From AP-16 sp046727735 (GTDB lineage: Bacteria > Pseudomonadota > Alphaproteobacteria > Rhizobiales > Xanthobacteraceae): 64,000 nucleotides of DNA. The notes under the pieces were generated by a model, which did no database searches, was not told the origin of the DNA, and was given only the letters and a program-made list of their open reading frames with translations. Below, piece by piece: positions 34,823 to 42,935 of the stretch (its first letter is position 1; each line of letters begins with the position of its first letter). The translations under genes were made by a program, and so were the position numbers. The DNA lies in NCBI GenBank assembly GCA_046727735.1, contig JBKPDF010000008.1:62001-126000 (forward strand). The letters run 5' to 3'.

Positions 34823-35410
34823 TCAGGAATGGCTGGCGATAATGGCTTCCCCGATGCGCACGATCCGGGCGCCGAGGTCCTCGGGTCCGACGCTTTGCAG
34901 GCTGACCCGCGCACCCTCCAGCACCAGATGCAGTTCGTCGGAGAGGAGTTCGGGATCGGCAAGGCCGGCCCCGCGGCAGAGCTCGGTCAAGCGCTCGCGC
35001 TGCCTTCGCTTGAAGGCCTCGATGACCGGGCGGGCCGGATGGTCCTTTTCGGCGAGTTCGATGGCCGCATTGGCGTGCGCGCAGCCCCGATTGCCCCGGC
35101 GAACCACGTCTTCGGCCATGTGCCTGAGCCAAGCGCGTAGCTGTGCCCGGGAATCGCCTGGGTGCGCAGTCTCGAGGCTCTGCCACAGCGCCTCGACGCG
35201 CTTGCCTTTCTGCCGAAGGTACTCTGCCACCAGCGCGTCTTTCGACGGAAAGTGCCGGTAGAGCGTCATTTTGTTCGTGCCGGCCGCCTCGGCGATTGCC
35301 TCGACTCCGACCGCCCGAATGCCGTGCCGATAAAACAGGTCGTCCGCCGCTTTCAGGATGCGCTCGCGAGGCGGAACAGGTGCGACATCGGCTTCCATGG
35401 GACCCTCCAA
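34823..35410 (-). CDS. TetR-family transcriptional regulator
   Basis: A 195-residue regulator. The N-terminal HTH reads RERILKAADDLFYRHGIRAVGVEAIAEAAG and TNKMTLYRHFPSKDALVAEYL (in parts), typical TetR. CAHANAAIELAEKDHPARPVIEAF in the ligand domain resembles regulators placed beside oxidoreductases. An ATG at 35398 is an alternative start. It is upstream of paaA in the same direction and divergent from the azoreductase operon; its own promoter region holds three palindromes. Confidence 0.9.
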   Translation of the reverse strand: MEGPMEADVAPVPPRERILKAADDLFYRHGIRAVGVEAIAEAAGTNKMTLYRHFPSKDALVAEYLRQKGKRVEALWQSLETAHPGDSRAQLRAWLRHMAEDVVRRGNRGCAHANAAIELAEKDHPARPVIEAFKRRQRERLTELCRGAGLADPELLSDELHLVLEGARVSLQSVGPEDLGARIVRIGEAIIASHS

Positions 35411-35430
35411 AAATTCTTGTTTTTCACCTC

Positions 35431-35507
35431 TTGACGGGTGTTACCGGTAAGTAACATATAAGCGGTGTTACCGGTCAGTACCGTATATGGCATGACCGGT
35501 CAGTAAC
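35431..35507 (+). promoter_or_regulatory. divergent promoter with three tandem operator palindromes
   Basis: GTTACCGGTAAGTAAC (35440-35455), GTTACCGGTCAGTACC (35467-35482) and ATGACCGGTCAGTAAC (35492-35507) are three copies of one 16-base palindromic site, with starts 27 and 25 bases apart. The first overlaps a plus-strand promoter (TTGACG at 35431-35436, -10 ACATAT near 35454). The layout fits autoregulation by the adjacent TetR protein and control of the azoreductase operon. Confidence 0.8.
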
Positions 35508-35555
35508 ACAAGGGGTCATCCGAAATCACCCCCTGTGCCGATCAGGAGCAAGAAA

Positions 35556-35780
35556 ATGCTTTCCCAACTGCTAGCCTTTCCGGTTCGCGCGCTCGTCGTG
35601 GTGGCCCTGTTTCCGACGCCGCCGGCCTTTGGCGCCGCACTTATGCACCAGAGCGCCCTAGCTGCGCCCGCAATCATCGCGCCGTCGATGGATGCCGGCG
35701 CCGTTAGCCCGGCAGCCAGCGCCCCCACATTCCACCCAGTTCCGATCCTCGGTCCCGTAGCCGGCCCGGCCGGACGGTGA
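35556..35780 (+). CDS. small exported peptide ahead of the azoreductase
   Basis: A 74-residue protein from ATG 35556 with AGGAG 7 bases upstream; a GTG at 35535 is possible. The N-terminus (LLAFPVRALVVVALFPTPP) is a membrane or signal segment. The rest is Ala/Pro-rich (ALAAPAIIAPSMDAGAVSPA) with no motif. It is the first gene behind the three operators and so probably co-expressed with the azoreductase 35 bases on. Confidence 0.6.
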   Translation: MLSQLLAFPVRALVVVALFPTPPAFGAALMHQSALAAPAIIAPSMDAGAVSPAASAPTFHPVPILGPVAGPAGR

Positions 35781-35815
35781 AGCGGCCACACTGCTTTCCG
35801 AAGAGGAGAAACCCA

Positions 35816-36514
35816 ATGCCGAACATTCTGGTTCTTACCAGCAGCCCGCGCGGCGGCGCCTCGCACTCGACTCGCGTGGCCAAGCATGTTCTCGACGAGC
35901 TTCGGCGCGCCGATCCGACGGCCGAAGTGACCGTCCGCGATCTCGCAGCAGATCCGGTCCCCCATATCGATGAGGATTTCGTCACCGGGATTTTTGCACC
36001 GGCCGACCGGCTCCATGCCGAGCAGCTGGAGCGGGTTGCGGTCTCCGATAAGTTGATCGACGAGCTGATCGCGGCTCACATCGTGGTGATCGCCGTCGCC
36101 ATGATCAATTTCGGCATCCCGTCGACGCTCAAAGCTTGGATCGATCACGTCACCCGCGCCGGGCGCACGTTCCAATACGGCGAGAGCGGCCCGCGCGGAC
36201 TCCTCACCGGCAAGCGAGTGATCCTCGTCACTGCGGCCGGCGGCGTCTATTCCGGCGCGCCGCGCCGCGAACTCGATCACGTGACGCCGTATCTGCTGCA
36301 CCTCCTCGCATTCCTCGGCATGACGGACGTGCGGGTGATCGGGGTTGAAGGCACCGCGCTCGGACCGGACGCGGCCGAGAAAGCGGTCGCACCTCGTGCG
36401 CGAGCTCACGCCCGAATCCATCCCATTGACGCCAGATGCCGAGGAGGGAGAAGCGCATGCACTGGTCTCGTTCTGAGCCAAGCCTTTCCGAGCTGTTGGC
36501 GGACCCGATCGTGA
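35816..36514 (+). CDS. FMN-dependent NADH-azoreductase family protein, probable C-terminal frameshift
   Basis: Start ATG 35816 with GAGGAG upstream. The flavodoxin-like fold is clear: VLTSSPRGGASHSTRVAKHVL (FMN loop, in parts), AMINFGIPSTLKAWIDHVTRAGRTFQYGE (in parts), VTAAGGVYS and FLGMTDVRVIGVEG. After GPDAAEKAV (about 36385) the frame loses high third-position GC and runs to 36514. A frame one base later (HLVRELTPESIPLTPDAEEG) keeps high GC3 and stops at 36474-36476. A one-base insertion near 36385-36392 is the simplest explanation. It probably reduces quinones or azo compounds. Confidence 0.82.
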   Translation: MPNILVLTSSPRGGASHSTRVAKHVLDELRRADPTAEVTVRDLAADPVPHIDEDFVTGIFAPADRLHAEQLERVAVSDKLIDELIAAHIVVIAVAMINFGIPSTLKAWIDHVTRAGRTFQYGESGPRGLLTGKRVILVTAAGGVYSGAPRRELDHVTPYLLHLLAFLGMTDVRVIGVEGTALGPDAAEKAVAPRARAHARIHPIDARCRGGRSACTGLVLSQAFPSCWRTRS

Positions 36515-36663
36515 TGGCCGTAATGGCCGCCGATCGGGTCGCGCCCGAGCAGCTGCGGAGGGATTTGCGCAAGATCGCGACCATGCTCGAGCAGCGCGCA
36601 AACTTGCCCGCGCCGCGTCGGAGCAATTACGGCGACGCCATCCGCCCAAGCCGCAACCCGCAT
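36457..36663 (+). CDS. small conserved-type hypothetical protein, 3' end unresolved
   Basis: ATG 36457 follows GAGGAGGGAGAA, a very strong ribosome binding site, and overlaps the reconstructed azoreductase end by 20 bases. The product starts MHWSRSEPSLSELLADPIVM, then AVMAADRVAPEQLRRDLRKI. This resembles short alphaproteobacterial proteins with an SLSELLxDP...MAADxV pattern. No in-frame stop occurs until 37572, so as written the frame continues antisense through paaX. I show only the part outside paaX; a lost stop or frameshift is likely. Confidence 0.45.
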
Positions 36664-37539
36664 CTAACGGTCGGCGAACCGTCGGAAGAAACCCGCGTCC
36701 GGCGGCGGCAGCGGACCGTGCTCGTTGCGTGCATTGCGGTCGAGAAACAGCTCCGCCGCCGGCACGAGGCGGCGATAGATGCGCGCCGCAAGCGCGCGGG
36801 AATCCTTGCCGGGCCAATCCGGCGGCAACAGCCCTGTCGGCAGCGCCGGATCGCGCAGCACGATGCGGCGGAATTCATGGATCAGCAGCAGGCGCGCGAC
36901 CAGCGCGTCGGCGGGCGCCGGCTCGGACTCGAACCGTCGGTCGAGCGGCGAGAATTGGGCGAGGAACTCGCGGTAGGCCGCGGCGAGCGGCGCGAGCCTG
37001 AATGTCGCCTCCGCGATCCCCGGCCCGCTCGCTCCCGGATCCGTCGCGATCAGAAACATCCCGCTGCGTATGGCGATCTCCGGCGAAGCGTCGGCGAGGC
37101 CGACATAGACCGCCGGCGAGAGCGCGGCGAATCCCTCCGCCTCCAAGAGCCGGCGCGCGGCAGGCGGGTCATCGAGCTGCGGGCCGAGGAGGGCGAGCCG
37201 CAGGCGCCCGTCGAACTTCCGGTCGGTGCCGAAATAGATGCGCCGCGTCGCTGCCGCGAAGCTCGCCTGCTCGCGCCTGGAGAGCCGATAATAGCTGTTG
37301 CGGCCGATGCGCTCGCGCTCGAGCCACCCGTCCGTGACCAGCCGCGACGTCGCCGTGCGCACATGCCCGGCATCGATCCCCAACAGCGCCATGATCTCGG
37401 TGAGCGAGCCGAGCCACAGGCTGCCGCCGCGCGGAACGATCGCGTCGCCGTAAAGCGTGATGATCAGCGACCAGGCACGGACCGGGCGCGACGCCTGGAA
37501 GCGGTCGAGCAAAGCGGCGACGGGTGCGGCAAGCGACAT
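36664..37539 (-). CDS. paaX: phenylacetate-responsive transcriptional repressor PaaX
   Basis: A 291-residue regulator taken from ATG 37539; ATG 37599 would add 20 residues. The N-terminal winged helix (SLIITLYGDAIVPRGGSLWLGSLTEIMALLGID in parts, HVRTATSRLVTDGWLERERIGRNSYYRLS in parts) and the C-terminal domain (RIYRRLVPAAELFLDR) match PaaX. It represses paa genes until phenylacetyl-CoA binds. It is convergent with the azoreductase operon and about 2 kb from paaA. Confidence 0.92.
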   Translation of the reverse strand: MSLAAPVAALLDRFQASRPVRAWSLIITLYGDAIVPRGGSLWLGSLTEIMALLGIDAGHVRTATSRLVTDGWLERERIGRNSYYRLSRREQASFAAATRRIYFGTDRKFDGRLRLALLGPQLDDPPAARRLLEAEGFAALSPAVYVGLADASPEIAIRSGMFLIATDPGASGPGIAEATFRLAPLAAAYREFLAQFSPLDRRFESEPAPADALVARLLLIHEFRRIVLRDPALPTGLLPPDWPGKDSRALAARIYRRLVPAAELFLDRNARNEHGPLPPPDAGFFRRFADR

Positions 37540-37775
37540 CGCAGGAAGCGCCGAAGAAAGCCGCGACAATAACGTCCGGTCCGCCGCTCGAGCAAACATG
37601 CCGCAAATGAATGGCCGGCAGGGGTTCGCGGCCCGTTCTGGGCGCAGCGGGTGCCCGCCGGAATTAACGATGCCGAGCGCACGCTATTCCGACGAGCAGG
37701 TGCAAGCTCTGTAACCGCACGGCGGCGGAACCGTTTTTGCGAGGAGGCGAGCGGCCCGCAAAGGAGTATTGCGTC

Positions 37776-38246
37776 ATGTTCAGGCGCCTGCGCACGGCCC
37801 TGCTGCTGGCTACCGCGATCAGCCTCTTGTCACTGCCCGCGAGCGCCGGAGTGAAATCGGGAGGCTCCTTCCATTCCCCGGTCGCTCCTCACATCCAACC
37901 GTTCGTGCGGCCGCCGCACCACCATCCAGGGCCCAATATCCACAAATTCTCGCATCACCATCAACAATTCTGGCATCGTCATCGTCACCGGTCCTTCGAC
38001 TTCGGGTTGCCGTACGGTTTCGGCGACACCGGATTCTACGATCCATACTTCGCCCCGACGGAGGATGCAGCGGACGTCGCAACGACCTATCCGTACCCGG
38101 TCTTGCCGGGATCGTTCCGCGATCGTCCGTCTTACCGGACCGGGTGCCGATCGGAGGAGGTCTCGGTGCCGAGCGCGCACGGGCCCACATTTGTCACGGT
38201 GACGCGCTGTTCCGTGCCAATCGTGGAATCGCCGACGCTGAAATAG
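37776..38246 (+). CDS. His-rich secreted protein of unknown function
   Basis: A 156-residue protein from ATG 37776, with AAGGAG 9 bases upstream. The signal peptide ends near LSLPASAGVK. The mature N-terminal part is His-rich (PPHHHPG, KFSHHHQQFWHRHRHRSF), suggesting metal binding. The C-terminal part (YRTGCRSEEVSVPSAHGPTFVTVTRC) has two cysteines, as in many small Nitrobacteraceae exported proteins. The stop is TAG at 38244-38246. Confidence 0.75.
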   Translation: MFRRLRTALLLATAISLLSLPASAGVKSGGSFHSPVAPHIQPFVRPPHHHPGPNIHKFSHHHQQFWHRHRHRSFDFGLPYGFGDTGFYDPYFAPTEDAADVATTYPYPVLPGSFRDRPSYRTGCRSEEVSVPSAHGPTFVTVTRCSVPIVESPTLK

Positions 38247-38840
38247 CCCAGTTCCGGCAGACAATTCCGGTGGAGTGTTCGCGCATTCGACGAGTTGTTC
38301 ACGAGCCGCGAGCTCATCTCCCGATTCCGCACCAGCGATTTGATCGAATTGAAGAACTTGGATTTTTCAAGCTCTGGGTTTGACATCAAATGACCCCGGA
38401 CGCGCCACAAAGCTCGCCTACCCTGCCTCGGTCGGGAGGGGGTCAGTAAGTCGCCCGGCCGGGACGGTCCCGGTCCCACAGGTTGCCCCCTGCTGTTGAC
38501 CGGGACCGTTCTGAACCTGCGGTTGTGGCTGCACGTATGCTCGCCCACTCGCGCATCCGATCACCAGCGTCTGCAGGATGTGCCGATCGCGATCGCGGCT
38601 GTTCCGCGCCGACACCTGCTCGGCTTGAGTTCAACGCCGAATCCCAATACCAATGCTTGAAAAAGGGGCAAAGGCCGCCGACGCCCAAACGTCGGTCCTT
38701 AGCGGGACAGCCAAGTGCCGGGAAAAGCCCTGTCGCCCAACGGTCGCGAACGGGGGGCAATGGCAAAAATCGCCGCCTGGGAAACTGGGCGGTTTTTTGT
38801 TGGTCACGCTGGCGCCGAGCCGGTCACGGATCAGCGCGCG
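38247..38840. other. 594-base stretch without a convincing gene
   Basis: The first 150 bases continue open in the frame of the upstream gene (FDELFTSRELISRFRTSDLI and on to a TGA at about 38388). On the minus strand a short AT-richer frame (MSNPELEKSKFFNSIKSLVR) overlaps it; neither has a ribosome binding site. Another minus frame (38418-38615) has a lipobox-like LVIGCAS but a poor start. A terminator lies at 38773-38798. Confidence 0.4.
38773..38798 (-). terminator. bidirectional rho-independent terminator
   Basis: CCGCCTGGGAAACTGGGCGG followed by TTTTTT on the plus strand. On the minus strand the same stem is followed by CGATTTTT. It lies 43 bases beyond the outer-membrane protein stop, so it most likely ends that transcript. 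Confidence 0.8.
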
Positions 38841-39638
38841 TCACCGCCCGAAGATGAGCTGCCAGGGCGTCCAATCGAAGCGATAATTCACGCCGACGCG
38901 CACCATGTCGCCGGCGAATTTTGTAGAAGCCCGGATGAATGCGCCCTGGTTCTGCGGGTCGATGGTGTAGAACGTCAGGGTGCCGATGTCGTAATGCAAA
39001 TATTCGATCTTGCCGGACCACGGCCCGACGCCGTATTCGAGCCCGGCGCCCAGCGCCCATCCCCATAACGTTTTCCGGCGCGACCCGAATGCGCCCACTC
39101 CGGGGCCGCTCGCCACGAAGCTCGCCTCGGCGCTGCCGTTCGCGAGCCCGCCGGTGGCATAAATCAAAATGTTGTCCTGAACCGCATATCCGGCGCGAAC
39201 CCGGGTCGTGCCGAACCAGGTCAGCTTCTGCTCGCCGACATTCGATACATGGTTGGTCACGATGATCTGCGACTCGCGAATGTCGGTGAACGAAATATCC
39301 GAGTCGGTGCCGAGCACGACTCGGCCGAACTGCCAGTTCGTCCCGTATTGCACACCGCCCAGGAAACCGCTTGGGTCGCCGGCAATCGTCGGCACAATGG
39401 TTCCCGGCGTATACGGCCCGGGCACAGCCAACGCGACCGCTTCGCTGCTCCATCCGTAGCCGACATGTCCGCCGACAAAAAACCCGGCCCAATTGTAGAG
39501 CGGCGCCACAACGGGGACCGGTGGAGGTGCGGGCGGCGGGGCTGGGGGCGGCAGCGTGAGATCGGCGGCCGAAGCGGCACGTGCAGTGGCGCAAAGCAGC
39601 AGCGCAACGCAAATCTGCGGCAGCCAGGCGCGCCTCAT
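38841..39638 (-). CDS. outer-membrane beta-barrel protein (Omp25/Omp31-like opacity porin family)
   Basis: A 265-residue protein. The signal peptide ends near ARAASAADL; a proline run (LPPPAPPPAPPPVPVV) follows, then an eight-strand type barrel starting YNWAGFFVGGHVGYGWSS. Repeated alternating strands (GVQYGTNWQFGRVVLGTDSD, RVRAGYAVQDNILIYATGGL, WALGAGLEYGVGPWSGKIEY) and a terminal aromatic strand (VRVGVNYRFDW) match rhizobial/Brucella Omp25-like proteins. The C-terminal FGR is unusual, as Phe is commonly last. Confidence 0.88.
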   Translation of the reverse strand: MRRAWLPQICVALLLCATARAASAADLTLPPPAPPPAPPPVPVVAPLYNWAGFFVGGHVGYGWSSEAVALAVPGPYTPGTIVPTIAGDPSGFLGGVQYGTNWQFGRVVLGTDSDISFTDIRESQIIVTNHVSNVGEQKLTWFGTTRVRAGYAVQDNILIYATGGLANGSAEASFVASGPGVGAFGSRRKTLWGWALGAGLEYGVGPWSGKIEYLHYDIGTLTFYTIDPQNQGAFIRASTKFAGDMVRVGVNYRFDWTPWQLIFGR

Positions 39639-39791
39639 GATCTTCCCCCGCGTCGGGCCGATCCTACAGCAATACCGGATGCTTTACTGTTGCCCCGCGG
39701 CAACAAGCTACGAAAATTGTGATGGAATACCTGTGGGTTCTGTCAGTTCCGGTGTCCGGACGACCGCAGCCCAAGGAACGGCCTACTCGGA

Positions 39792-40547
39792 TCAATACCC
39801 CTGCGCCAATCGGGCGGCGAGAATCGACGGCAGTCCGGCTGCGCGGATCTTCGCGGCAGCGCCTTCAATATCGTAGGGCACGCGCAGGTACGTGAGCGTG
39901 CTCTCCTCGTCATCGAGCACCGCGTAGCAAGCATCCGGCACCCCGTCGCGGGGCTGCCCGACCGCGCCGATCACGGCAAGCCAGCGCCGTCCGCGATCCA
40001 GCGGAATGGCCACATCCGCAACCGGCGTCAAAGCCTCGATCTTTCCGGCAGTGCCCAGACGATAGACCACGGGCACGTGGACGTGGCCGCAGAACGTCAG
40101 GCGCCGCGACGTTGCTTCGAGACTTTGCAGCGCCTCGTAGCTGTCGACAACATAGTTCCAGTCCGCGGGCGCCCAAGCACTGGCATGAACGTAGAGCCGG
40201 TCCGCTTCTTCGATCGTGAGCGGAAGGCCGGCCAGAAATGCGCGCTGGCTCGCATCGAGCTGCGTTCGGGTCCATTCGATCGCGGCGAGCGCGACGGCGT
40301 TCATGTCCAACCGTTCGGCCGAGATCGCGTCGTCATGGTTGCCTCGGATCGCGACCGCGCCGCGTGCGAGATGATGCATGACCGTATCCGCCGCCCAGCC
40401 GGGGTCGGCGCCGTAGCCGACGTAATCGCCGAGAAAAACATAGCGGTCGACCCCGAGGTCGGCCGCGTGTTTCAGGCAAGCGGAAAATGCCTCGCGGTTG
40501 GCATGGATGTCGCTCATCACTGCGATGCGCATTCCGCTGTCCCGCAT
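39792..40547 (-). CDS. calcineurin-like metallophosphoesterase
   Basis: A 251-residue cytosolic phosphoesterase. Metal-binding motifs in order: DIHAN (near residue 13), LGDYVGYGADP, RGNHDDA and CGHVHVP. The family hydrolyses phosphoprotein or nucleotide substrates; the DIHAN...GDxxGYG form is widespread in bacteria. Start at 40547 has AGGAAG just upstream; ATG 40532 (MRIAVMSD) is equally plausible. Confidence 0.9.
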   Translation of the reverse strand: MRDSGMRIAVMSDIHANREAFSACLKHAADLGVDRYVFLGDYVGYGADPGWAADTVMHHLARGAVAIRGNHDDAISAERLDMNAVALAAIEWTRTQLDASQRAFLAGLPLTIEEADRLYVHASAWAPADWNYVVDSYEALQSLEATSRRLTFCGHVHVPVVYRLGTAGKIEALTPVADVAIPLDRGRRWLAVIGAVGQPRDGVPDACYAVLDDEESTLTYLRVPYDIEGAAAKIRAAGLPSILAARLAQGY

Positions 40548-40717
40548 TTCTTCCTGACTCCGCGCGCAAAACGCGGTCGCCGTGTCGAGCCATTATCACA
40601 GGCTGACAAAGCAAATGCGAAGCGCGTGCCGGCAAGCGGGTAGCGAGCGCAAGCCGCGGCCAGAAAAAACGAGGGGGCGCGGACCCGTGTCCGCGCCCCC
40701 GCAACGAGAACTCGTGG

Positions 40718-41881
40718 CTAGCGCGCGACCGACTGGCTCTTCTGCCACTCCAGGAATTGCCGGAACAGCGCCTCGCGTTCCTCCGGCTTCGCCCCCCCGC
40801 GGCCCTGGCTCTCGTTGAGGAACTGATCGAAGCGGCGGCGGGTGTCGGCGGAAGCCATGACGCTGCTGTTGCGATCGAGCCATTCCTGCGCCGGCTTGAA
40901 TCGCGCCCAGCCGGGCAGCGGCGCGTTGAGTGCGACCTCTTTCCATTTCGGATGGAACGGCGGCTGCTGCAGCGTTGCGATTTTGTTGAAGAACGCATCG
41001 ACGAAGCGCGCGAGGCGCCGGTAGCGCTCGGTGTTGGGCGCCCAGTTGTAGGCGGCGAGCACCGCGGGCACCGCGATGGTGTCGATGCGCTCGCCCTTCG
41101 GCACCAGGTTCGGGTAATCCTCCGATGTGAGCTGCGCCGGCAGATAATCCGGCTGCAGGGACTTGGCGTAATCGACCGGGAGCAGGTGGAAATTGTCCTC
41201 CTTCACCGTCGTGGTGAATTTCGAGGGCTTGCCCTGCACCCAGATCATCGCGTCGATCTCGCCCTTCTTGAGCTTCTCATAGGCCAGCCGCTGCTCGATG
41301 TAGGCGAAATTCGGGTGGATGCCGAGGCGTTCGAACACGATGATGGAAGTCACGAACGTGCCGCCGTTCGGCAGATCGACCGCGACGGTCTTGCCCTCGA
41401 GCTCCGCCAGGCTGGTGATCGATTTCGGCGCGAGCACGTGCATTTCTTCGTTGTAGAGCTTGGTGATGAAGGTGAACTGCTTCTTGATGTTGTTGGCGTA
41501 ACCCTTCTTCTCCAGGTAATCGAGCGTGTCGGAGCGCACGATGCCGAGATCGACGCCCTTGAGGAACAGAATGTCGGCGACGCCCTGCACCGAGCCGCGG
41601 CCGATGATCGGCAGCACGCGCAGCTGCTCGCCGCTGTCGAGCGCGGAGGAAAGATCGGCGCCGAACTGCACGTAGGTTCCGGCGATGGTGCCGGTCATGA
41701 TCGTGACCGTATTGGCGTTGAGCCGATCGGCGGTCTCGCGCGTGCCGGACCCGTATTTGAAGATCGCCTTGAGGCCTTCGCTGACCGTGCCGGGGTCGAC
41801 TTCCGTCTGTGCCTGCGCGATCGTCACGAACCCGAGCAGCGCCAGCACCGCCGCGACGAGCCGCCAAGACTGCTTCGCCAT
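40718..41881 (-). CDS. TAXI-family TRAP-type solute-binding protein
   Basis: A 387-residue periplasmic protein. Start ATG 41881 (MAKQSWRLVAAVLALL); ATG 41887 and 41923 are alternatives. The signal ends near TIAQAQTEV. IMTGTIAGTYVQFGADLSSAL and RVLPIIGRGSVQGVADILFLKGVDLGIVRSD (in parts) are TAXI hallmarks. The C-terminal ~70 residues, with Trp-rich spacing, are longer than the usual ~320. No TRAP permease is nearby. It follows the Sel1-like gene by 46 bases. Confidence 0.88.
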   Translation of the reverse strand: MAKQSWRLVAAVLALLGFVTIAQAQTEVDPGTVSEGLKAIFKYGSGTRETADRLNANTVTIMTGTIAGTYVQFGADLSSALDSGEQLRVLPIIGRGSVQGVADILFLKGVDLGIVRSDTLDYLEKKGYANNIKKQFTFITKLYNEEMHVLAPKSITSLAELEGKTVAVDLPNGGTFVTSIIVFERLGIHPNFAYIEQRLAYEKLKKGEIDAMIWVQGKPSKFTTTVKEDNFHLLPVDYAKSLQPDYLPAQLTSEDYPNLVPKGERIDTIAVPAVLAAYNWAPNTERYRRLARFVDAFFNKIATLQQPPFHPKWKEVALNAPLPGWARFKPAQEWLDRNSSVMASADTRRRFDQFLNESQGRGGAKPEEREALFRQFLEWQKSQSVAR

Positions 41882-41927
41882 CGTCATCCTCTCCTGATCT
41901 CGTGGTGGGTGTCCCCGTCGCAAATCT

Positions 41928-42935
41928 TCAGTGCGCGCGGCTCGCCAGCATTTCCAGGCGCCGCATCGCTTCCGCCGACCCGAACTCCCTGGCCCGCTCG
42001 TACCAAGTGCGCGCTGCGGCGATATCCGAGGCGAACCCCTGGATGCCGAGCTTCTCCAGCGCGATCGGATCGTAGGTTCCCGCCAGCATCAGCGCCGCGC
42101 GAGGATCGCCACCTTCCGCGGCGCGCTGCAGTACGAGCCGCGCGGAAGCGAGATCGCCGCTCGCCATGAAGGCCTCGCCGCGCCGCACGAGATCCGCGAT
42201 TTCCTCGCGCGACAGCTGGCGGACCGCAAAGCTCTTCGCCGGACCGGCGGGCGCCGGGGGCGGAGCCGCCGCCGCGACGCGGGCCGGCTGCGGCTCGATC
42301 GCGCTGGGCGCTTGTGCGACGGCATTGGTTGGCGCCGCCGATACTGGCGCTTGCACAACGGGTGCATTCTCGACCGTGCGGGTCAGCGCGACGCCACCGG
42401 TCCCCCGCTCCTGCGGAACGTCGTATTGCGCGGTCGCGGCCCTGGGCTGCTGGGCTGTCGCAGCATTCTGGCCCGAGAACCGCGAGCCGAACGAGGGGGA
42501 ATCCTGCTTCTGGGCGATTCCCGCGGTGAGCCACGAGGTCGGGAACTTGCCGATCACGAACAGTGCTACGACAGCGGCGATTGCAATCGCGATCGTAAAA
42601 CGCGCCAGGAGCCCGAGGGCGGAGCGCATGCGCGGAACCGGCCAGGGCTCTGGCATGAGCGTCGGCTCGAGCGAGCGCGGGAGGCGATAGCGCTCGACCA
42701 CGACGGGATCGCTTGCTGCAGCTGAATGGACCGGCGATCGTCGCACGATGTCGCTGTCGAGATCCCGGGCCGGTCGCCGCGCGACGTCGCTGTCGAGGCC
42801 CGGGGCGGATTTCGGCATCGTCGCCGGTCGCTCGCCGGGCTTGCCGCGCCGCGCCTCGGCGGCGTCGCGCACCCATTTGGGAGCATAGGGCGAAGGCTCA
42901 TCGGGACCGAAGTCTCGATCCAACGGACTACTCAT
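41928..42935 (-). CDS. membrane-anchored Sel1-repeat-like protein
   Basis: A 335-residue protein. The first ~105 residues are polar (SPYAPKWVRDAAEARRGKPG), followed by one membrane helix (about 107-128, FTIAIAIAAVVALFVIG), a Pro/Ala linker and a C-terminal helical repeat region (RRGEAFMASGDLASARLVLQRAAEGGDPRAALMLAGTYDP in parts, AARTWYERAREFGSAEAMRRLEML in parts). This layout recurs in Nitrobacteraceae. It is co-directional with the TAXI binding protein and may tether or regulate it. Confidence 0.82.
   Translation of the reverse strand: MSSPLDRDFGPDEPSPYAPKWVRDAAEARRGKPGERPATMPKSAPGLDSDVARRPARDLDSDIVRRSPVHSAAASDPVVVERYRLPRSLEPTLMPEPWPVPRMRSALGLLARFTIAIAIAAVVALFVIGKFPTSWLTAGIAQKQDSPSFGSRFSGQNAATAQQPRAATAQYDVPQERGTGGVALTRTVENAPVVQAPVSAAPTNAVAQAPSAIEPQPARVAAAAPPPAPAGPAKSFAVRQLSREEIADLVRRGEAFMASGDLASARLVLQRAAEGGDPRAALMLAGTYDPIALEKLGIQGFASDIAAARTWYERAREFGSAEAMRRLEMLASRAH

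Noticed and set aside
38418..38615. A short minus-strand frame with a lipobox-like LVIGCAS
   Set aside because: The stretch before the Cys is charged and too short for a signal peptide, and no ribosome binding site is seen.
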